Position numbers and translations under genes: made by a program. From Hydractinia symbiolongicarpus (Eukaryota > Cnidaria > Hydrozoa > Anthoathecata > Hydractiniidae), in assembly GCF_029227915.1 (NCBI RefSeq), contig NC_079881.1, forward strand, positions 3,534,001 through 3,598,000: DNA of 64,000 nucleotides. The letters run 5' to 3'. Under the pieces are notes generated by a model that was not told the origin of the DNA, searched no databases, and was given only the letters and a program-made list of their open reading frames with translations. This document shows, piece by piece, positions 54,936 through 64,000 of this stretch (its first letter is position 1; every line of letters begins with the position of its first letter).

Positions 54936-56595
54936 CAGGGGCGGATAAAGGATTTTTTTCTCCTTAGGCAGATTTGCGAAACGAAGCCAAAATTTTTACT
55001 ACGCAAAAATTACGCGTGTTAAAATCAGATGGGGGTCTTGGGGGGGGGGGGGTGTTGTAAGACCCCTAAGTGGGGTCTGGGGCGAGGTCTCGGAAGCTTT
55101 AGCTTATTTACCTATTTCAGCACTTCAAAATGCAACAGACAGGACCTTTACAAGTCTATTTCTTACATTTTATTTGGAAAAAACAATCATAAAATCCTTA
55201 AATCAAAGCCAAATAAATGTTTTCAGAAGAATTAAGGCTAAAATTAGCTAACCAGCAAAACTTCTTCTTTCTTCCACATCCAGAAATTTTTTTTGCAAGT
55301 TATGGGTGAATATAATAGCTCTTAGAGGCTATAAATTTTTGGAAACTAAATTAAGTAAAAAAGACATATAATTCTTATAGTTCGGTAATGCAAAACAGTA
55401 TATATTACTAATAACATATTTTCACATTTAATCTATTCAAAACATTTAATAACATGAAAGAGGAGGCCTGAAAGAAAAATAAGCAAAAAACAACATCACA
55501 AAATACATATTTGTAATTTTAGATCATAGTAACAACAACATAAACAACAACAGATAAATACAATAAAATAAAAATGGCAAGATTATATAGCTACTTAAAA
55601 ACAATCTTACAACACAACAACCTACAAAAACGAAAGAATAAACACTGATTTAGCACAACATTCAGTCAAAAAATATTTAGCCTTTTAGCCTAAAAACAAG
55701 AAAAAAACTCTGTTTTTATTTTTTGGTAACAATTTCTGGCTCTTAAAATGTTAAATCAAACTTGAAAATACCTTTTAGCTGTTATGCGAAAATTACTATA
55801 AATACTTGAAATTTTTAACAAAACAAAATTATTCAAGAACAGAAATCGTTAACTACATTATTACACGTTTTTGTGTCCATCTGGATAGGGTTGTAATAAG
55901 TATAATATGCTAAGTCATGTTCGCCATGTTGGTAGAACCACAAACATTTTTCAAGTCTATCAGCAAGACAACTTCTTTAGTGAAAATGTGAAAAACTTTT
56001 GTCATGTCATCCATTAAATAAAGCCATGCCTTTTTCTTATTCGAATTGTATATAATTAGCACTATTTCCAGGAATTTTTTGATACGAGGTTCGAGATTTT
56101 ACACCAAAACATTTTTAAGTCTTGTCAAAGTCTTCCTCCCAAAACTAGTGTTCTTTTCTTGGCCTCGTGGCATGTTAAAAAATCATTTGGAAAGTGTCTA
56201 CTGCCAGAAGCTACAAAAGTAAACATAAAAAGTTGTTACGAAGTCAACAAATTGTTATATACATTACACCTTTACCAGCTACAAAGAATAACTAGCTGGC
56301 TAGCTATTCGATTTATTGTGATGTTATGAAATGTCTTGTTACTCAAGTAAAAAAAAACCCAAGAAAACATAAAGCTCTTTTAAATTTGACACAAAGCTTT
56401 TTTAAATTTGTTGAAAGTGAAGCTATAAACAGTTTCATGCCCACACTTGCTAGCATGGCAATAGAAAACAATTGTGTATCTTACTCTAAGATCAATGGAA
56501 TAAAAAATAAACAGATGTACCTGAAAGCGTAGTCATCAAGTTAATGCTAATCCTTAGGCGAGTGCCGAATTCGCCAATGTGTGAATCCGCCCCTG
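54936..56595. mobile_element. Non-autonomous hAT-like element, 1.66 kb
   Basis: Begins CAGGGGCGGATAAAGG and ends GAATCCGCCCCTG. TCATT is duplicated on both sides (54931-54935, 56596-56600). A G12 run lies about 100 bases inside the left end. The interior has no recognisable transposase; a 68-codon ORF at 56326-56532 is unassigned. Same termini and TSD length as 2465-2891. Confidence 0.78.
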
Positions 56596-57661
56596 TCATT
56601 TGCCATCTAAAAAGTAGCATTTAAGCAGAAGAAAAATTCAGATTATTAACTCTAAACTCCCAAGTTTTACTCAGGAAAGTGACAAACTGGTGTTAAACAA
56701 TTCGTCTATACGTGGTCATCCTCACTTAAAAAGTCTTATAATATGATATCAAAAATAACTTCTAAGGCTGGCTGTTTTATTGTATATTAAATAAATTATT
56801 AGGTTAAATCATGGAGGTTCCGTGGTTAAATTGTCGACAGCGATTTTTATTTGCAAATATATAATGCTATTAAAAATATGCAAAACCATTAATGCCCAGC
56901 TGTTTTTGATATAGATTCTGATATGTCAAATTAAGCATGATTTATTTAAAAGCCATAAAATATATTTCGACTAACCATCATATATGAACCATGTTTCAAT
57001 AATTTAAAAAGCTTTCTTCGAAGATATCAATATTGAGTTTCGCTTATACGAAAGCTTAGACGCAAACGAATGTGTCAGAGCATATTCCTTAAATTCTAAT
57101 CCACTTTAGAGCACACTCCAAATTAAAACAAATAAAGCTGACTTGGCCACATTTTATTCTCTTAAAAAATTCAAGAATTAATTAAATTTAGTAGGGTGAG
57201 TGAGGCCGTTCGCGTTCGAAACAAAGCATTTTCTTATAATTTTGGAAGGAGATCTGATGAGGTAGTTAAATTCATTAAAACAATTGTTATTACATATCTA
57301 CATATCGCCTCATTTGTATTCAGGATAGTGATTTTTTCTTGTTAGTAAATAAAACAATTAATTTTACCCGCTTTTTTCTCACTTACTAAAAGAAAAAGCG
57401 AAAGTTCCGAATGTAAAAAAAGCCAAAATGTTTCTGTGAAGAAAGTTGCAAAGTGGATTTTATAAACAAAAAAAGAATTTCACTCCCGTTAGAATAACAG
57501 AACTGTAAAACTTTATTCATTACGTCATTGCAAAAAGAAAGTTTACAGGGGAAGGCTCTTCCTATTTCCGTACACCCTAACATGTGGCGCTACATGTGAT
57601 AATGTATATCCGTTTGCCGTCCTTAGTTGTGGCGATGGCTATCGGCGCTCTTGCAACTTAA

Positions 57662-57690
57662 GGTTAAGTTGGTAAATTACCAACTTAACC
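57662..57690. repeat. Perfect 14-bp palindrome with 1-base centre
   Basis: GGTTAAGTTGGTAA, A, then its exact complement. Embedded in a 61-codon ORF (57627-57812). Confidence 0.85.
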
Positions 57691-57761
57691 ATCTTCCAGA
57701 CGACCTGTTTGCAATCACCATGACAACAGACAACACCAATTTTGAGTATACTGAAGCTGAC

Positions 57762-58600
57762 GAAAAGTTAGTCACTAAATTAGTCTCCAAATTTCAACCA
57801 CTAAAACGGTAAACTTCAAAAAGTTATTACAAACAATGGCGAGTGTTATTTTGTGTGTTATTTCAACAATTACAAATGCAAGTACATTAACTGAAATTTG
57901 GATCTGGTTTGTTATTTTTCGTCACAAACAGAATTGTGTGAAAGAAGTCAACATAGCTGACTTATCCTGTCCTTATGCAAACGAAATTTTTGGGGAGTAG
58001 CCTGTTAAAAATTAGGTTGTTATTTCTATGGAATCTTAAATAGTTCTTATATAAGTGACTTTTTAATAATTGTTCAAAAAATGCAGCAATACAGTGATCA
58101 AATGTACATTTACAACATGGTTTAGCAAAGGCTGATAATATATGATGAACGAATACACCTGAAAGTGAATATTTCAGATTATTTTTGTGGTTTCTATGGA
58201 ACGAGCCTTTTATATCGTGTTTGTGTATTCTTTGCGTATTCTTCGTAGAATGCGCGTCTTTTTATTAAAATTCTTTGACTATGGCTACCTAGGAAAAAAG
58301 GCGCGTTTATTATTATCATTTTATCAATTTATAATTTCTTCGCACGTTCGCCATATATTTTTCACAAGTTACAAGATAACATTTTTAACTTCAAGCTTTA
58401 TGCGTAAACGCAGAGAAGAAAATGAAAGAAGAAGAAACATTCTCTAAAAAAGGAAGTTGTTAGTAATTTTGTGTTCAAAATAAATGATGTACTAAAGACA
58501 CGGAAAAGGAAAAATATTATAATTAAATTTAACAGAAATAAAAGAACTGATGAAAATGAAACTAAATTAGAATCAATGTGGTCATTTGATTAATATTTTT
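57762..58600 (+). repeat. Dispersed duplication, copy B
   Basis: Counterpart of 37376-39010 without the ~790-base insertion. It begins inside the tail of the 57627-57812 ORF (ADEKLVTKLVSKFQPLKR); in copy A that frame is broken. The two may be remnants of one duplicated gene or non-coding RNA; I cannot tell which. Confidence 0.75.
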
Positions 58601-60283
58601 TATCAATGGCTCCAGCTGCTCTTTAGCATCCACTGTATTTTTTCTTTCTTGTTAGAACCAGTTGTGTAAAATTAAAAGCTGAACAAGACAAGGAAGAAGC
58701 TGAACAGAGGCAGCGAATTAAGTCTTGCAACTAAATTAGGTTTAATTTTACGATTTTCTATACAATGGTTCATAAACAAAAGGTCTATCATTAAAAATTG
58801 TAGGTTATCAATTTTGTCGATAATATTTCTTATATCTTGAAAAACTTTTAAAATCCTATGCATTCTCATTCACCACTCCAAAAGGTGCACTGTGCCGAAC
58901 TGAACCATAAAATATTTACTGCGTTCGACTTGACACAACTTTTAAAACTAACGCCTCGTCACGGTCTGACTCAACTGTTTAAACCAATTGCCTAGCGGGA
59001 CCGAAGCATCGTTATACGGTTGTAAAATGACTTATTTAGCCATAGATTGTTTTTTAAAACAGCTGCCATCTTGGAAATTTCAAAAAGATTCAGTTTGATC
59101 CGACTTCGCTCGACTCTTGTACAACGGCGTGCCAAGCCGAGCCGAGCCGAGCCAACATGTGATTAATATATATGAGCACAGCTTATACAATCGGCCTTAT
59201 CAACATAGCTGTTATTTCCTTAGGTCATTTATTTAGAAAGGTAACATGTAGTATTCGTCATTTCTCTTTTCTCTTTGTTCATTGGTTGGGAATTATGGTT
59301 TAATAATTTATATGTAAGAAAAGGCTGGACAAAATTTCTCATCAAGTTAATTTGAGGCGCCTTTTGTGAAATAATATACTATCATTTTTAAATTTGTTAT
59401 TCTCGAATCTATGCCCTAATTATTATTAATAGCGAATTATTTATTCCTGGCAACAGCCACAAAATACATATGAAAATTAACGGCAAAAAACAAAAAAAAC
59501 GAGGTTCATTTTAAACTATTTATTTTGCATATTGTATTTTTGCTAAGGCTTTGAATTCGTAGTCAGGTTGATTGTTAATTTTGCTGTCATTATGGATAAA
59601 TCTGATATCAAAGAGATTAAGTAGTACGAGGGTGATAAAAACTTAAATATTCCCATGGTATGTAGTGTACAAGTGTAGGACGTAGGGATACATACCTGCA
59701 AGAAAGATAAAGTAGAATCTCATTTCATGTTTTCAAATTTCCAATGAGAAATCCAGGGGGAATAATCATGCGCAAAGATGGTAAAGATAGGCTTTTTCAT
59801 TCCATATTAAATAAATTTATTGTCATAGCTACAAGCATTTAAACATTTATAAACATTCGTTACAACTATCGACATTTTATCTTTTCTTAACTATTTTTTA
59901 AGACAGAAAAAGGATTTGCTCTTCAGCAGAAGAACAATCATTTATTTTAAAAAAACGTGTCAAACTTAAAAAGATTCTCTGTGTGGAAGTACATAAAAGC
60001 AATTTATTTTCAATTTAATTTAATTTTCGCAGATAGTGAAAAACCAATGAGCTTATCCGTTTACATATAATAAACCAATCAGAACACATAATTGTAACGA
60101 AAGAACAATAAAACTTTAAGGAAACAATCTTTTCAGCCACGCGTGAAAAAAGATTCTGTGTAAGGAGGTAGCCGCGTTAAAATTCAGACTAGTTCTAATA
60201 TGACTTACAACATTATGAGACAAGACTGATCTTGCAAAAGTACGCTGGTACGTACAGTAATTAGAAGCCTAAGTCGACAAGAT
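58601..60283. other. Intergenic, no gene recognised
   Basis: Contains a short GAGCC tandem (AGCCGAGCCGAGCCGAGCC near 59134-59152) and CG-containing stretches at 58890-59150, unusually GC-rich for the window. No coding motif. Confidence 0.4.
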
Positions 60284-60338
60284 ATGGCTGGAGTTCAATT
60301 TTGGGTATTGATGGTGGTATTAACAGCTGCAGTAACAG
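60284..60338 (+). CDS. Candidate first exon: signal peptide
   Basis: ATG followed by AGVQFWVLMVVLTAAVT, a clear secretory leader, then the donor GTTAAT in phase 1, the phase used by the first exons of both secreted genes on the minus strand. No downstream exon could be assigned in the remaining 3.7 kb, so the gene probably continues beyond the window. Confidence 0.45.
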
Positions 60339-62991
60339 GTTAATATTCTTAAATTTTATAAATTTGTTCGAAATAATAAAAAATAAAAAGTAGTAATCTT
60401 ATTAGCCGAGAGCCGACGTTGCACGTCGGTTGTAACACTAATGAATAAATCTCCATCTTCCCTTCTCCATTAAATAATTTCTGTCACAAATGAGTTCAGC
60501 TGTTGACCTGGACAAAAACACGATCAAAAATATACCACTTCCCATTTACTTGAGTAGAAAGAAGAAATAATTTTCGGACAAAATGGCCCAGCACATTTTC
60601 GTATTCCACAACACGCTTTTAATTTATTGTGACTATTACCGTTCAAAGGATATCAAATCTCGTCCCTAAATACTTCAACATATAGCTTTATCACACATAT
60701 GGCACATGCAACAATCTGTTATAAAGAAACTATGGTGATATCAGTTCTCAACCTTGTGCCCAGGGCAACTTGTATCTTTTCTGACCCTGGGACGGTGATA
60801 CAAACTTAACCTGGAGGAGGCCTCGTCACGTGACCCTCCAATACACAGTTTTTCTGTGTGTAATATTTAATGAGATTTGTCTCAATTAACCAACGTTTCA
60901 TATATAACCCTGCGGAGCTAAGCGAGCTCGGCGTTTTACATCACAGATACGTGTGGCGAGTTTGTTGCTCGCATATAGCACTTCCTTAGTTCTCTAAGGT
61001 GCAAATATGGTTACATGATTTTCAAATGGTCGTGTCAGTCTAGGTGCCTGACTGAAAGTAGCTAGGCAGAAATTCAACTTCATAACTTCACTTTTTTTAT
61101 TCATTTTGGATGAACTTTAGAATTCCCATTTACTGTAAGTTCATATCTGTGTCTACATTAATGCTTTTATATGATGACCAAGGTTTTGCCGTACGAATCC
61201 CAAAGTTGCTTTTTTATTATTTTTTTGCACAAAGTTTATTTAAACAATAGTTAACTGAAACTGAATTCATATATGGTGGACTCACTGATGGCAGTTATAT
61301 TGGGTGAAAAAGGCTGTAAAAAAGTTTTTACTTTAGAAGTCTTTTTTTCTTTTACATTTTGTCGCCATAACATTTCCAAAAAGCCACCCATTACTGATAA
61401 ATTCTGCTTTTTCTTTTCTTAATGACATGTTCTTAAAGTGCCTTACAGCTTTTTTATTTTTAACTCAACAAGCTCGCATTTTATTGCACACACAGATATA
61501 CAAAAACAACGTTTTTTTGGTCCAAAACATAAATAATTCAAACATTTTATCAAAACCATTATGCTGGTTTGAAAATTGAAAACGACAAGTCCACGTGTGA
61601 TCTGTTTTGTCGATTCAATGTATCACTGCCTTAATAGTTTAGAACGTATTGGTATATGACTTTTCCAACAGCAAAGTATTGCTACCTTAAAAGAAAATAT
61701 GTTTGGGGAATAATGATATATTTGAGGAAATTATTTTGGGGAATAATTTTGGGCCAAAATTAATTCCATAAAGTCACACTTTTTAGAGCTTATCAAAATT
61801 CTGCTTCTGTTTAAAAATCGATTTTTTATTGATATATACATCTATTTATTGTTATCATTCTGCTTGGAAAATATTTAAAATGCCAAATTAGCTGAACGTG
61901 GAGATTAATTCCTTATTCTCATAAGGGCATCCTATCATAAAAATATATCAGCAAAAAGATATTCTTTGCAACTGAATTTTTCGTTTACTGGCATAATTTT
62001 AGGTTGAATCTTATCTGACCTATTTCTGAGGTTAGACTAGCTTTTAAAATCTTATGACTGTATCTTAGTCAAAATTGATATGCTATCAAAAACGGCTTAT
62101 CGGAGTCTCTGAAAAGGGCTAAATTCTGAAACTCAGAAAGTATGATGATAATAGAACTATTTTTGGCTCAATTTCATCAAACCAATCTAAAACCATATAA
62201 TAAAAAATTTCAAGTCAATATTTTAATAATCACTGCAGTTATGGGATTTATATACTATATACTCGGTTTAGACTTTTTTTTGTTATTTTCTTATGTTCAT
62301 TGCTTTGTATTAAAACTGTTGAGACAATATATCACAGTGTTCAATATTTACCACTATCTTCAGTACATCCTGGATTTAACCATATGCTAGATTGAGCGCT
62401 CAATCAAAGTGTGACTTAAAATTTGATTGAGTTCGATTTTCCGAAATATCTTCATAGCGTGTTAAAAAAGGCCTAGCAAGAATCAGTTTAAGAAAATCTT
62501 CCTAGGCTCATTTTATAACAGAAGCTGATGAAAAATAACGAGATTGTAAAACGTTGGAGCTCGTAAAAGCCGATTTTTTTCGTTTTTCGATACATTTTTA
62601 AAGAGAAATATCTGCTGACTCAGCAGTTTTGTGTTAAGTTAAAATCATTTTATTATGTATAGGTCTATATTTCTAGGAAATAGTAAAAAAAATGGCATAA
62701 ATAAAACACTGAGTAAATAATTCAGCTATTTGGACAGCTAAAAAAGGGTTACTGCCACCTTAAATTGCTATTGTGTCAACGTTCCTTTGATATCCAATCG
62801 CATTTCACTGGATTTTAACATAAAAACATTACGTTATTCTTCAGCACACCGTTTGTTTATATGCAAAAGCGTGATTTTTAGACAAAACACGAGTAGTCTG
62901 AATATGTTGTGTTGTTTTCTCTTTCAGGGGAAAAGCGAGTTTTCATCACAACATTTAAATAACTTGTTTTCTAACTTCTGTATGAGGCAGA
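60339..62991. other. Probable intron, no exon seen
   Basis: No acceptor followed by a convincing coding frame was found. A small palindrome, CCGACGT-TGC-ACGTCGG, lies near 60413-60429. The ORF at 62142-62390 is unsupported. Confidence 0.35.
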
Positions 62992-63006
62992 CAGGGGCAG
63001 AATTAG
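62992..63006. mobile_element. Possible terminal repeat of a hAT element
   Basis: CAGGGGCAGAATTAG resembles the CAGGGGCGG termini of the elements at 2465 and 54936. It lies 330 bases beyond the 3' end of the hAT transposase gene, where a transposon end is expected. The other end would lie outside the window. Confidence 0.4.
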
Positions 63007-63327
63007 AATTTTTATTGACTGGTGTAAAAAAGCCTCCAAAAGCCTTCCCCGGCTGTCGGGAGGTAATTTTACAACTGGGGGTTTAAACGGCTAAAATAGC
63101 TTAACATCATCTCTCAGTAGTAGGTGAAAAGTGGTTATTTTAGTTTTTCAGCTGACAAATATTATATTTTTGAACGTTTTTTGTACAACTTGAGTAATTA
63201 AAATGTTGTTTTTAACAATTTTGTTGTCATGCCTCATAACTTTTAGGGAATTTATATACGGGGACATTTAAACAACAGATAATAATATACAAGATTTATT
63301 TCTTATTTTTTCAAGACTGATACACTT

Positions 63328-63774
63328 TTAATCGTCGTTCAGGATATCTAACATTTTAAGTCTTTTTGGATATTTTATTGCCAGCATATCGATTATGTCA
63401 TCTAAATATATTTTCATCTCGTTGTGGATATTTAGCAACACCAAGCCATTAAATTGACCCTGAAGAAAAGTTTCAAAATTATAATTAAATGCACCTAATG
63501 TGGTGATTTACAATCCAAACAGAAACTCAATAAATTAATTGGCAAGATACACGACAAGATTAAAAATGTCACATTCTCCTTAATACGCAACGTTATATTG
63601 TAGAAACATACCTGGGCCATCGAGTTTTTGAATATGTCTTTACTCGTTGTAGCCTTGATATAGATCTCTCACAGGAACATGTCGTTACTGGCACTATGTC
63701 AAGAATATGTAAAATCTTGAAGATATTTGGGTACAACATAAAAATCTGTGCAGCTAATGCATTATTAATTATTT
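63328..63774 (-). CDS. hAT-family transposase, C-terminal two exons
   Basis: Exon 63774-63612 reads MLYPNIFKILHILDIVPVTT and CSCERSISRLQRVKTYSK. Exon 63459-63328 reads QFNGLVLLNIHNEMKIYLDD, then IKYPKRLKMLDILNDD and a stop. Together they are the conserved hAT dimerisation (C-terminal) region of the ZMYM6 / 52-kDa-repressor-like group. The intron has GTATGT and CTTCAG. Just before the donor the frame reads T-R-W-P, whereas a one-base shift gives N-S-M-A-Q, the family's usual sequence, so a small deletion has probably inactivated it. Upstream exons with the catalytic DDE residues are outside or unrecognised. Confidence 0.78.
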
Positions 63775-64000
63775 CTAACAAAAAAAGCTGAATGTTTACT
63801 TGCAATGTATAGAACTTTCTCTTTTAAAAACACAAGGAATAAATTACTTCTTACCTCTTAAACCTTTGCCATTTAATTTCATTGTTGCTGACGTTTTGTC
63901 TTTTTACATAGTGGTTGGACTTGTTTGCAAGTATCGTTTTCAATAAAAACAGGTATATACAAAGTGTTTTGGCTCAAATTACCCAGATGGCATTTTTCTC

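Overview
The window is AT-rich animal nuclear DNA with split genes. Introns follow GT-AG except for one apparent GC-AG, and most junctions are phase 1. Gene content points to a cnidarian, most likely a hydrozoan: an astacin metalloprotease with a MAM module built like Hydra HMP2, a class A GPCR, a JHAMT/Tam-like methyltransferase, and intergenic DNA full of small transposons. The species call is inference.

Layout. 1-930 (+) is the 3' part of a DUF273-type glycosyltransferase. 931-10 kb holds a hAT-like MITE, an intronless SAM methyltransferase (3960-4724) with its own TATA box, a truncated DNA-level duplicate of it (7200-7930), and two ~750-bp TTAA-flanked piggyBac-like MITEs. 10-17 kb is a graveyard: a tRNA-derived SINE with a 9-bp target duplication, two Penelope-like RT fragments in opposite orientation, a decayed tandem array with a three-unit telomere repeat, and a Harbinger-like MITE. 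18118-18780 (-) is a GPCR-like ORF lacking TM3-TM4. 19.6-21.4 kb is a dead 5'-truncated LINE inserted into a segment that also exists, uninterrupted, at 11.0-11.4 kb.

Two long multi-exon genes on the minus strand fill most of 24.5-52.1 kb. The first (33954 to 24538, 13 proposed exons, about 641 aa) encodes a secreted astacin: signal peptide, propeptide with an FNGD aspartate switch, zinc motif [12 protein letters not shown], Met-turn, Thr-rich linker, MAM domain and a basic helical tail. The second (52136 to 39588, 11 phase-consistent exons, about 667 aa) encodes a secreted Cys-containing protein that I do not recognise. It starts with a CWCG-containing PAN/WSC-like module, continues with what look like beta-sandwich modules, and ends in a short Cys module whose reading frame continues 57 codons beyond the stop. 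Both look like extracellular-matrix or secretory proteins; any functional link is speculative.

53-64 kb contains a 1.66-kb hAT-like element with a 5-bp target duplication, one half of a ~20-kb-spaced dispersed duplication, a candidate first exon of a secreted protein (+, 60284-60338), and the 3' end of a hAT transposase gene (-, 63328-63774) with a matching terminal motif near 62992. The exon models come from reading splice signals and phases by eye, without transcripts or homology searches.
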